This document shows, piece by piece, positions 14,113 through 22,251 of a stretch of DNA of 34,560 bases (position 1 is its first letter; each line of letters opens with the position of its first letter). Position numbers and translations under genes: made by a program. The notes beneath the pieces are model-generated. The model ran no database searches, had not been told where the DNA came from, and was given only the letters and a program-made list of their open reading frames with translations. The DNA is from a virus: positions 1 through 34,560 of IMG/VR virus record IMGVR_UViG_3300032116_000724, one strand, 5' to 3'.

Positions 14113-14649
14113 TTAAACTATAGTTCCGCCATCAAGAATTGGCAGGGTATTCATGGCTGATGTCTGAAAAATAAGTGCATTAGTATTAATAATCTTTTTT
14201 CCTGTTGGTATTTGTACTGCAATTTTAACAAATTTTGCCTTTACCCCAGACTGTAGCGGTATTTGAAGATAATAAGAATTTGATGTAACGGTATCGGCAT
14301 ACTGAAAGTCTGGGAAAACAGCAGTGTTTTGGTTTGAATCCCAAGACCAGGCATAATAAACATCAAATTTAGCGGAAGCAAAAGAGTCTGGAACACTCCA
14401 TTTAACGTTAACTCCAGCCCCACCAGACTCTACAGAGCTTACAGAATAATCTGGAACAAAGCCATCTAAAAGAAAACTTGTACTTTCTTGATTTATCTCG
14501 TTTATCTCAGACCATGGAGAAAGTTGCTGCCCAGTTTCTGAAACAACAGCATATCTAACAAAATAAACAATGTCTGAAGCTGAGTCCTCTATGCTTGCCA
14601 AAGATTCTCCAATTGGATTAAAAGTTGCAACAACGTTGTTTTCTGCCAT
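14113..14649 (-). CDS. Minor tail protein with fibronectin-III-like domain
   Basis: A 178-aa beta-rich protein. The start of the domain, VYFVRYAVVSETGQQLSPWSEI (about 28-49), is a typical Fn3 'xYRxxxxxxxGxxSxWS' pattern, followed by a second set of strands with VNVKWSVPDSFASAKFDVYYAW and QYADTVTSNSYYLQIP. Such domains decorate siphovirus tail tips and bind surface sugars or other tail proteins. The ATG shares its first base with the preceding stop (TAATG), so it is coupled to the upstream minor tail gene. The specific partner is unknown. Confidence 0.72.
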   Translation of the reverse strand: MAENNVVATFNPIGESLASIEDSASDIVYFVRYAVVSETGQQLSPWSEINEINQESTSFLLDGFVPDYSVSSVESGGAGVNVKWSVPDSFASAKFDVYYAWSWDSNQNTAVFPDFQYADTVTSNSYYLQIPLQSGVKAKFVKIAVQIPTGKKIINTNALIFQTSAMNTLPILDGGTIV

Positions 14650-16016
14650 TACAATACATCCACCACAAATTTAAATTCTATAAAACTTTTTGTATTATTT
14701 AGTTTTGTAATTGGCAAAGAATCGGATGACTTGACAACCGTGTATGCTGTTAGTCCGTATTTATTGTTAAAAGATGATACATTTTCTATCCTAAGTGCAT
14801 CCAATGCAATATAAAAATCTGATGCAGCTGCACTACCCAAAGTATCTTCGGCATCTACAAAAACCTTTATATATCTTACATCAGCCCAAGCAAAACCTGC
14901 TGTCTTATACAATGAACCCATAGTCTTTTTTGCAACAACATATCTATTGTTTGTAAAATTATGTTGAGTTTCACTTGTTGCTCTTCCAGCAACAGTTATA
15001 GCACCAGGATTATAACCAATATCCAAAACAAGTGTTGAACCTGTTGTTCCAGATTGAGCTGTCCAAGTACCATTATATGCTGATGGTGTTAATCCAGAAA
15101 GAGTGACCTTCTGACCAACAGATATGTTATGAGCATTTGCTGTTGTCATAGTTATGTTTGTTGTTCCTGTTGGTGTTTGAGTATTTATATTTGTACCGTT
15201 GTTAAGATTAACTACAAAGCTTGCATATTCTGGACTTGCTCCATCAGTGTGAGCAAATTGAACCAAGACTTTGATATTACTTGGAACATCTGGACTAGGA
15301 ACATTGCTATTATCTACACCATCTTTATTAATAACAGAAAAAGCTAATCTTATTTCATCGTCTGAAGAGTTTTGACTTATACCCAAATCTGTTGTTTCTA
15401 AATGAATATGATTTCCAGAAGCACTTAAATCATTTCCATTAACTGTAAGAGATGATGTATCACCCCTCATTAATAAAACACTACTCAAATACCGTGGCTG
15501 TTCATGCTTTGTAATCCTTGCTGGATTATTTACATTTTCAAATAAAGCATTTTCAGATGTTGTAAAAAATGAATCATCCGCTATTGTTATATTGTTATTT
15601 GTGTCAGTGATATTTCCTGTTTGTTCTGGAACATCTGTTATTGTTCCACCAGAAGTATGATATTTCCAATTTTCTCCAAAGCTAAATAATGCAAGCGACT
15701 TGCTGTCTGAACCGACTGGTGTTGGATTTGCAACAGAAGGATATACTCCAATTTCTGTAATACCATATCTTTCAGTTGTTGGCAATTCTGCAGTAAAGAT
15801 TACAGTAGTTGCTCCAGATTCAGTCACAATATTTCTAGATGTAATTGGAACTCTAATCATCTCAAAATCCATTGATGTTTTAGAAGCATAGTCTGCAAAT
15901 GGTTCAGTACTTGATAACGGTTTTGGTCCACATCCTAAAACAAGGTGTGAAGCATAAGTGTCTGTTAGTCCGACAAGATATCGTCCTATAATCTGTTTTC
16001 CAGTGTTTGTAATCAT
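14649..16016 (-). CDS. Minor tail/fibre protein with shared beta module
   Basis: A 455-aa tail protein. The N-terminus (MITNTGKQIIGRYLVG, then YASHLVLGCGPKP) and the ITEIGVYP segment near residue 90 resemble the attachment domain seen in many tail-fibre and collar-type proteins. Residues about 280-345 form a compact module (TGTTNIT, VTLSGLTPSAYNGTWTAQSG, LDIGYNPGAI) that is repeated in the 1548-aa hub protein upstream. The C-terminal half is beta-rich and ends FKFVVDVL. AGGAG lies 7 nt before the ATG at 16016, and a possible -10 stands in the 42-bp gap upstream. It may bind receptor or link the fibre to the hub; context favours a tail-tip location. Confidence 0.75.
   Translation of the reverse strand: MITNTGKQIIGRYLVGLTDTYASHLVLGCGPKPLSSTEPFADYASKTSMDFEMIRVPITSRNIVTESGATTVIFTAELPTTERYGITEIGVYPSVANPTPVGSDSKSLALFSFGENWKYHTSGGTITDVPEQTGNITDTNNNITIADDSFFTTSENALFENVNNPARITKHEQPRYLSSVLLMRGDTSSLTVNGNDLSASGNHIHLETTDLGISQNSSDDEIRLAFSVINKDGVDNSNVPSPDVPSNIKVLVQFAHTDGASPEYASFVVNLNNGTNINTQTPTGTTNITMTTANAHNISVGQKVTLSGLTPSAYNGTWTAQSGTTGSTLVLDIGYNPGAITVAGRATSETQHNFTNNRYVVAKKTMGSLYKTAGFAWADVRYIKVFVDAEDTLGSAAASDFYIALDALRIENVSSFNNKYGLTAYTVVKSSDSLPITKLNNTKSFIEFKFVVDVL
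14978..15180 (-). repeat. Shared beta module, copy 2 (in the 455-aa minor tail protein)
   Basis: The encoded segment (residues about 280-345) reads TGTTNITMTT, then GQKVTLSGLTPSAYNGTWTAQSG, then STLVLDIGYNPGAITVAG with minor breaks; it matches the segment at 19897-20104 at most positions. The pattern 'SG..P..YNG.WTAQSGT...TLVL.IG.NPG.I' is a small phage-structural beta domain. Confidence 0.85.
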
Positions 16017-16032
16017 AGTGTTCTCCTATATA

Positions 16033-16041
16033 ATTCTATCA
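16033..16041 (-). promoter_or_regulatory. Possible extended -10 upstream of the 455-aa tail gene
   Basis: TGA-TAGAAT lies 16 nt upstream of the ATG at 16016, ahead of an AGGAG ribosome site. It fits TGN-TANNNT loosely; no -35 is evident. The 42-bp gap is unusual among the tightly joined tail genes, which is the main reason to suspect a promoter. Confidence 0.3.
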
Positions 16042-16058
16042 TAATAGTGGTCTATTTA

Positions 16059-16994
16059 CTAAGCTATTATTGTTACCTGCTGTGTAGATGTTGCAACTAC
16101 CCCATTTATGTCCACAGAAACATAATATGATTGACCAATTGTCAAGGAATTTGCACCAGATGTGCTTATGGGTATTGTGAGTTCAAATGTTGTTGTCTTC
16201 TGGCTTGAAGCACTTACTGTTACTGTTCCTATTTTTATTATTCTAGTAATCCCCTTTTTTACATTTGTAGGTTGATTACAGTTTTGATGTGTGACTTTAA
16301 TCTTGCTACCTCTTTTTGCACTAAGCGGAGTAATCGATATTATCTTATGTGGTGGAGTAGTAACCACTGGAACTACCTGTGCAGGAGCCTGTTGTTGTAT
16401 TTGAATTTTTTGTTGTTCTTGAGTAGATGTTTGAACAGGAGCTGAGTTATTTGTTGTTATTGGTGCTGGTATTACTGTAGGTGGAATTACAATATCAGTT
16501 TTACCAGTGATTTGATTTGGTGTAATTGTTGCTCCTTCTGTTGTTGTTAATGTTTTTGCAAGATAATCTGTATTACTATTTTGACTTTTAATAATTTGTA
16601 TTGGACTAGTTGAATTTACAACTGCTACTGCATCCACCACATTTTTGTTAAGACCTAAAGAGTTCTGTGAAAAATCAAAAGTTCTAGAGACTTCTAATAT
16701 CTCGTTTCCAGTCAAAGCCATGAACGCTAGTCTTTCATCTATACTTAAGTCTGCTCTTGTAGAAAAATCAGTTGATTCGTATTTTGTTATGTCTGATGTT
16801 TTTACAGGATTATTTTCTCCACCGCCGCCATTCCCTGGTGGTTTTATTGGTAATATTGGTTTTGCTGGTCCACTATTATTAAACCATACACTTGTTCCAG
16901 CTGGTGCTCTATAATAATTAGACTCTGACTGACTCCATGTACTTGTTCCTTTTGGAATTTTATTTCTTTCAGCCCATCTAAGAGAATCTACCAT
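16059..16994 (-). CDS. Minor tail protein with C-terminal IPT/TIG-like domain
   Basis: A 311-aa tail protein in four parts. The N-terminus contains a repeated Trp motif (PKGTSTW at about 14-20, PAGTSVW at about 31-37). A Pro/Gly-rich linker follows (PILPIKPPGNGGGG), then a mixed central part (about 65-170). Next is a Pro/Gln/Thr-rich low-complexity linker with QQKIQIQQQAPAQ. Last is an IPT/TIG-like Ig fold (about 215-311) starting HKIISITPLSAKRGSKIKV and ending STQQVTIIA. Ig-like ends of this kind are common on tail surface proteins. The start is joined to the upstream gene by TAATG. The exact structural role is unknown. Confidence 0.72.
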   Translation of the reverse strand: MVDSLRWAERNKIPKGTSTWSQSESNYYRAPAGTSVWFNNSGPAKPILPIKPPGNGGGGENNPVKTSDITKYESTDFSTRADLSIDERLAFMALTGNEILEVSRTFDFSQNSLGLNKNVVDAVAVVNSTSPIQIIKSQNSNTDYLAKTLTTTEGATITPNQITGKTDIVIPPTVIPAPITTNNSAPVQTSTQEQQKIQIQQQAPAQVVPVVTTPPHKIISITPLSAKRGSKIKVTHQNCNQPTNVKKGITRIIKIGTVTVSASSQKTTTFELTIPISTSGANSLTIGQSYYVSVDINGVVATSTQQVTIIA

Positions 16995-19900
16995 TATGTC
17001 ACCTCACTTAAATATAGTCTAGTCGAAGGACCATCTGGATTTCTTGTATATTCAGATGCATAAACAACATAGTTTTTTCCACTTACACTATTTGGTAGTG
17101 TCTGTGTAGTATCAAAAGACAGGGAGATTATATCTCCCATTTGAATAATAGGCATACCAAACACTTCAATGCCCACTGCTTTTCTAGGTTTTGAAAGCTT
17201 TCCTATTAAAAATCCCATTAAGTTCCTTGCTAAATCTGCTGTCTGAATATATGGAGAATCTATAACAAAAGATTTTGTGCCATAAAGTAATCTATTGTTT
17301 TTAATATTAGTATAATCTTTTTTGAATTGTTCAGGATTATAGTTAATTGGTTGTATAAAAGTACTCTTGTCAGTTAAATATTCATCTACCGTCAAATCTC
17401 TTGCTGCTTCTTTAGTAAAGGTAACTCCTGTAATACTAACATTATCTTCATACCCTTTATTTGCAGCAAGGTCTAGTGGTTCGTCTGTTATATTAAATAT
17501 TAAAAATTCTGCACGATATGGAGTTGAACTATATCCAGCCACTCTATATCCACCTAATGACGCTGGTACAGGCGATATTAAAGATGTTAAAGCAGGGTAT
17601 GCTTGGTCAAACTTAACATTAAAATAAGCACACTCTCGCATAATTGCCCCAAACTCTTCATAATATATTTCTGTTTCAGGTATGCTTGAAGTAGAAAGTT
17701 TTGACAAAAATCCAGTTTGTACAAGGGGGCTAAGAGAATACTTGTTTCCAGTTATTCCAGAAATCTTTGTATCATCAAATACCTTGGTTGCAATTGGCAA
17801 AGATTGTTTTTTATCTACACCAATTGTAGTTTTTATTTCTTCCGTTGTAAGAAATCTTCTCATTGCATACATATTTTCAAATAATGCATCCGAAGAACCA
17901 CGAACAAAAAGAGAAACATTCTCTGAAACATTATTAATAATTGGCTGTTTATCTTCAACTAATGCCACTTGGTCATTGTCTAAATACAAAGCAAAAACCC
18001 AACTCTTATCACTATTTTTACTAACACTAATACCAATATCATAAACTGAATCGGTCTGTTTAGTTCTTAAAACTTTTCCAGTAAATTTTCCAGTATCAAC
18101 CAATATATTTTTAAAAGCAGTATGTAATTTTTCTGGAACCAAAACTCCATTGTTGTTTACATCTTTTAATTTATAAAACAATAATGTATTTACTGTTACA
18201 GGATTTAAGTTTCCTGCATTTTCACCAGTTAAAGCCTGTGTATCAGTATAATCTAAAGCAACTAGTTCATAATAATATCCCTCTCCCTTTGAATTAGTCA
18301 TTATTGCAATTCCACCAGATTTTGCATTTATACTAGACGGTGCTTCTTTAAGTATTCCAGTTGTTTTATCTCTATAAACTTGTTGAATATCAGAGTATAT
18401 GTTATAAGAAGAACCTATGTTTAATCTACTTGGGTCTTGACTTTCACTCTGACCTCCAAAAAATCTAAGTCTAGCACCAAAAGTATCATATTTTATATTT
18501 GAATCTAATGTCTTTTTTGCATAACAAATAGCTGACATGGCTGACACATCTGTTTGAAAAGCTGGTCCTTTTAAAACTAATCCAGATGACTGAATGGTAT
18601 CATATGTCTGTAGTTTTGAACTTTTTAAACTATAAGAAAGTTTTCCTAAAAAGTTTTTAATTTTTGTAGAAGATGTTACAGATTTATTTTTAACAATATC
18701 TTTATTTGCAAGAACTGTTGCAGAAGTATCTTTGCCATTACCAAGTAACTGATGATATTGAGTGACCAAAGTATTTTTATTTTTTTCCCACCATTGTTCA
18801 GTTGTTCCATCATCTACACCATGTGTTGTGATTGTTGTTCCAAATTGTCCACGACCATGTTTGCGAATCGCATCAACTTTTATTGTTCCATCTGAGTTAT
18901 ACTGTGGTTCAGCATATATTCTTACTCTTCCAGTTTTATACATTTTGTTACCCTTGTTAATTTGTGAAAAATAATATTGATACTCTTCATTGCTTGTAAT
19001 CCAAATAGGACCTAAATCTCCAACCATATATTCAATAGCATCATATTTTATAATTTCTCCATTTGAATAAAAATATCCATTGTATCTTGCTAACCAGTAT
19101 GCTCCATCACCAAACTCAATAATGTTATCAACTATTTTATTTAAAGCATTTGTTGCCCCTGGTTGTACTACTGGAATAGTGTCATAAAGTGTTTTTGCAA
19201 GTGGTATTGCTGTTAATGCATATGCTGTTTGTGTTTCATTTTCTTCATTTCTAGATTGAAGATTTTCTTCACTTGCTTCTAATGCCCAAAAAACAGTTCT
19301 TTGATATTGAAAAATTTGATTTTTATCTAACCTAGATAATGAATTTAAATCATTTGGTGCCTTCTGAATATATCTGTTATAATAAACAATTTTTCCATCA
19401 TTATATATGTCATTTGATTCAGAATTAACAGAAAGAATATTTGCTTTTCTAGGTCCCTGGTCAATACCATATAAAGAAACATCTTTGTTTCTTACATCTG
19501 AAGTTGGTACAAGATATTCTTTAGTCATAACAACAAAGTTATTTACTTCATCAAAGAACATTGTTGTTTGTGTTGCTACCGCCAAATCTTGTAAAACTTG
19601 CATAACATTTTTATCTGGTGGAACCATAAAAAATGGAATGACCGCATCACTAATTGCAGATGCCCTAAGAAATTTATAATTTGAAAACCCAATTGAGTCT
19701 AACAATGTTGCCACAATAAAACTAACAGATGCATTTCTCAACATTATCTCTGGTGCTAAAAATGATTCAAAATAAAAACTTAAATCTCTAAGAGCTATAG
19801 ATACGTTTCTACTTCCATCATCATATTGTGGGAAACCATCAGAATATAAAACTTTAACTGGAACATAAAAATCTTTGTATGTTGGTACAGATTTTGTTAC

Positions 19901-21640
19901 AGTTCCTATTGTGCTAATATTTCCTGGGTTAGAGCCAATGTTTAGAACCAGGGTAGATGTGGATGAATTAGTTCCAGACTGTGCTGTCCAGCTTCCATTA
20001 TATCCTACAGGAGATACTCCAGACACTATTACAGAATCTCCTTGAACTATTCCATGTGGGTTTTCTGTTTTTATAGTAATATTTGTGGTACCTGTTGGTT
20101 GTGGATTATTAGATATAATGCCAAACTCTTGCGGTACCTTGCCTATAATTTCATAAAACTTAAACTGTAATCCCTTATTTATAAACGTTGTTTGAAGAAC
20201 ATTGCTCTCATATATGTTTAATAAACTATTTTGATTATTAGTATTAAAGACTTGGTTATAATCAAAAATAGAAATTTCTCCAGTAGATGCTAACAATTGA
20301 TTTACTGGTATATTGCTAACACCTATATCAGAAGCAAACTTTTTTATAGAAAATGATGCAACACTATCTGTTATATCTATTTCTAGTCTAGGAGACAATT
20401 CAATTAGGTCGAATGTACAGTTGTTATTTGCCATTGTGCTTGCTACAATTCTAAGACCTTGAATATATTCAAATTCTCTGTATTTTGTTACACTACTTTC
20501 TACATAAGATTGAGCATCTGTTTTATCTAGTTCTGTTACAAACATTTGTGAATTTGTTATGGACTCTTCGCTTTTATACCAACCATAACTAGGGGTCAAT
20601 TGCAGATAGTTATCTAGTTTTGTAGCTGATATTCCACCATTATAAATATACAAGGTTCCTTTATCTGTGCTAGATGATTTTAATAAATATGCTTGTCCCT
20701 TTTGTTTAGGTTCTTGTATTAATGGCAAAGCATCTGTTGACGATACCGTGCCAACAATCACAAAAGTGTCTTTATAAGTTGTTGATATTTCTGCATTATT
20801 TAATCCATAAGACAATTGAAAATACCCAGTTGTAGCTGCATCACCAGTAAATTCATCAGAAGTTGTGCTATACATATCTACCCACGCTGTGCCAGTATAC
20901 TTTTGAACCTTCCAAGCAAGCGGAGTTGATTTATAATTTGGTGTAGAACCAGAATAAAATGGGTCTGCATTTGCTGTTGGCAACGTGTTATTATTGCTAA
21001 CATTTGTTTGAAGCTTTATAACTACTTTATTAGTTGGCATTAAATTTTTGTATATTACAAAAGGTGCTGCATCTTCAATTATAGCTACAAGATTTGAATT
21101 AAATCTAGATATACCATATTCGGCATTATCTGTTTTTCTATATGATGACCAATACTTAAACTTATCATCTTTGCTTGCCGCATAATACCTTGGATTTAAA
21201 AAAGTACTACTTCCAAAACTACTATTAGGGATTATCTTTTTTTGCATTCCAAAATTTCTTAACTTGTTTATACCAGAACGTGGTCTAAATCTATTAAAAC
21301 AATCTTCTAAAGACATTAAAGATTTTTGTCTTTCATTAGCAGAACGGAATGTAACTGGAATTGAGTTTTCGTCAGTGTATCCACCATCAATAACAACATC
21401 GTAATCTGTATATCCAAACCATTCATTTGTTGCTGATGTTAATTTACTTTCATTTTCATTCCATGCTGTATTGGGTGCAGTAGCTTGGTTAGGACTTTCA
21501 TTTGTTGGTCTATTCTTATAATTACCTATAGCTTTAATTGTTTCAGAACTGTTTAAATTTAGTTCTAAAACTACCTTGTTTTTAACAGATACTGCTGAAG
21601 ATGTTTGCAAATGATTAGTTAAAGTTATATCTGAATACAT
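16994..21640 (-). CDS. Large tail hub / tip protein with ConA-like lectin domain
   Basis: A 1548-aa tail protein, the largest after the tape measure. Its place after the distal tail protein fits a tail-associated hub. Residues about 512-580 carry the small beta module also found in the 455-aa protein. Residues about 600-780 have hub-like features (FFMVPPDKNVMQVLQDLAVA, then ANILSVNSESNDIYNDGKIV). Residues about 1025-1260 resemble a ConA/LamG-like lectin fold: GLVLKGPAFQ, GGIAIMTNSKGEGYYYELVA and the VFALYLDNDQVALVED strands. The C-terminus (IIQMGDIISLSF ... LYLSEV) is typical of the end of such hubs. No peptidase or lysozyme motif was noticed. TAATG joins it to its upstream neighbour. Confidence 0.82.
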   Translation of the reverse strand: MYSDITLTNHLQTSSAVSVKNKVVLELNLNSSETIKAIGNYKNRPTNESPNQATAPNTAWNENESKLTSATNEWFGYTDYDVVIDGGYTDENSIPVTFRSANERQKSLMSLEDCFNRFRPRSGINKLRNFGMQKKIIPNSSFGSSTFLNPRYYAASKDDKFKYWSSYRKTDNAEYGISRFNSNLVAIIEDAAPFVIYKNLMPTNKVVIKLQTNVSNNNTLPTANADPFYSGSTPNYKSTPLAWKVQKYTGTAWVDMYSTTSDEFTGDAATTGYFQLSYGLNNAEISTTYKDTFVIVGTVSSTDALPLIQEPKQKGQAYLLKSSSTDKGTLYIYNGGISATKLDNYLQLTPSYGWYKSEESITNSQMFVTELDKTDAQSYVESSVTKYREFEYIQGLRIVASTMANNNCTFDLIELSPRLEIDITDSVASFSIKKFASDIGVSNIPVNQLLASTGEISIFDYNQVFNTNNQNSLLNIYESNVLQTTFINKGLQFKFYEIIGKVPQEFGIISNNPQPTGTTNITIKTENPHGIVQGDSVIVSGVSPVGYNGSWTAQSGTNSSTSTLVLNIGSNPGNISTIGTVTKSVPTYKDFYVPVKVLYSDGFPQYDDGSRNVSIALRDLSFYFESFLAPEIMLRNASVSFIVATLLDSIGFSNYKFLRASAISDAVIPFFMVPPDKNVMQVLQDLAVATQTTMFFDEVNNFVVMTKEYLVPTSDVRNKDVSLYGIDQGPRKANILSVNSESNDIYNDGKIVYYNRYIQKAPNDLNSLSRLDKNQIFQYQRTVFWALEASEENLQSRNEENETQTAYALTAIPLAKTLYDTIPVVQPGATNALNKIVDNIIEFGDGAYWLARYNGYFYSNGEIIKYDAIEYMVGDLGPIWITSNEEYQYYFSQINKGNKMYKTGRVRIYAEPQYNSDGTIKVDAIRKHGRGQFGTTITTHGVDDGTTEQWWEKNKNTLVTQYHQLLGNGKDTSATVLANKDIVKNKSVTSSTKIKNFLGKLSYSLKSSKLQTYDTIQSSGLVLKGPAFQTDVSAMSAICYAKKTLDSNIKYDTFGARLRFFGGQSESQDPSRLNIGSSYNIYSDIQQVYRDKTTGILKEAPSSINAKSGGIAIMTNSKGEGYYYELVALDYTDTQALTGENAGNLNPVTVNTLLFYKLKDVNNNGVLVPEKLHTAFKNILVDTGKFTGKVLRTKQTDSVYDIGISVSKNSDKSWVFALYLDNDQVALVEDKQPIINNVSENVSLFVRGSSDALFENMYAMRRFLTTEEIKTTIGVDKKQSLPIATKVFDDTKISGITGNKYSLSPLVQTGFLSKLSTSSIPETEIYYEEFGAIMRECAYFNVKFDQAYPALTSLISPVPASLGGYRVAGYSSTPYRAEFLIFNITDEPLDLAANKGYEDNVSITGVTFTKEAARDLTVDEYLTDKSTFIQPINYNPEQFKKDYTNIKNNRLLYGTKSFVIDSPYIQTADLARNLMGFLIGKLSKPRKAVGIEVFGMPIIQMGDIISLSFDTTQTLPNSVSGKNYVVYASEYTRNPDGPSTRLYLSEVT
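19897..20104 (-). repeat. Shared beta module, copy 1 (in the 1548-aa hub protein)
   Basis: The encoded segment (residues about 512-581) reads PTGTTNITIKTENPHG, then VSGVSPVGYNGSWTAQSG, then STLVLNIGSNPGNISTIG, closely matching the copy at 14978-15180. The extra 'SSTS' residues differ by a short insertion. Confidence 0.85.
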
Positions 21641-22251
21641 TATGCTTGCTCCAAACTAATTGTTATATCCCACAAATCGTGGTTTGTCTGTCCTCGCTTT
21701 TGAACGCTATACTGAAAATCTGCAATATACATTTCTAAAACTTCGTTATATTGTTTAAGTTGACCATAAGGTGATGCATTTGCTTTATCGTAAGCATAGT
21801 CATATGATAAAAATACATAAAATGTTCCAGTATGGTTTTCATACCAATCTAATAATTCTACACCACCAGCTCCACCATCTACTGTATATTCTAGTAGGTC
21901 AGATGCTGTCTCAACTCCAGAGCTATTAAAAAGTGGGTCTTTGTTAAATGCTCTAGAAGGCAAACTTTGCCAAGATACTGACAATGCTTTTTTATCTGCA
22001 ACATGGTATGAACGCATACGACCATTAATCATACGTTGACGATTTTCAATTCTTTGTGGAGCAAAATCAATTGGTGCTCTATTGTGGTCAGACAGTATTA
22101 AAAACTGTTCATTGGTATTAGAACTACTGCCATATTCATTGAGGTCTGGAATATATTTTCCATTTACAAGACTTCCAGGATTATCTGAGAATAGGATGGC
22201 TTGTGGTCTAGAATACTTAATTCTATTAGACATATATTGTTCTGTAGCCAT
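21640..22251 (-). CDS. Distal tail protein-like minor tail protein
   Basis: A 203-aa protein between the tape measure and hub genes, the place of the distal tail protein (Dit) in siphoviruses. Recognisable parts are NRIKYSRPQAILFSDNPGSL, a YHVADKKALSVSWQSLPSRAFNKD segment (about 81-104), GGVELLDWYENHTGTFYVFLSYD, and a C-terminal NHDLWDITISLEQA. The 'ADK..LSVSW..LPSRA' segment recurs in actinophage minor tail proteins as I recall. Both ends are joined by TAATG overlaps to the genes on either side, and GGAG precedes the following start. Family assignment rests on position plus this motif. Confidence 0.75.
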   Translation of the reverse strand: MATEQYMSNRIKYSRPQAILFSDNPGSLVNGKYIPDLNEYGSSSNTNEQFLILSDHNRAPIDFAPQRIENRQRMINGRMRSYHVADKKALSVSWQSLPSRAFNKDPLFNSSGVETASDLLEYTVDGGAGGVELLDWYENHTGTFYVFLSYDYAYDKANASPYGQLKQYNEVLEMYIADFQYSVQKRGQTNHDLWDITISLEQA

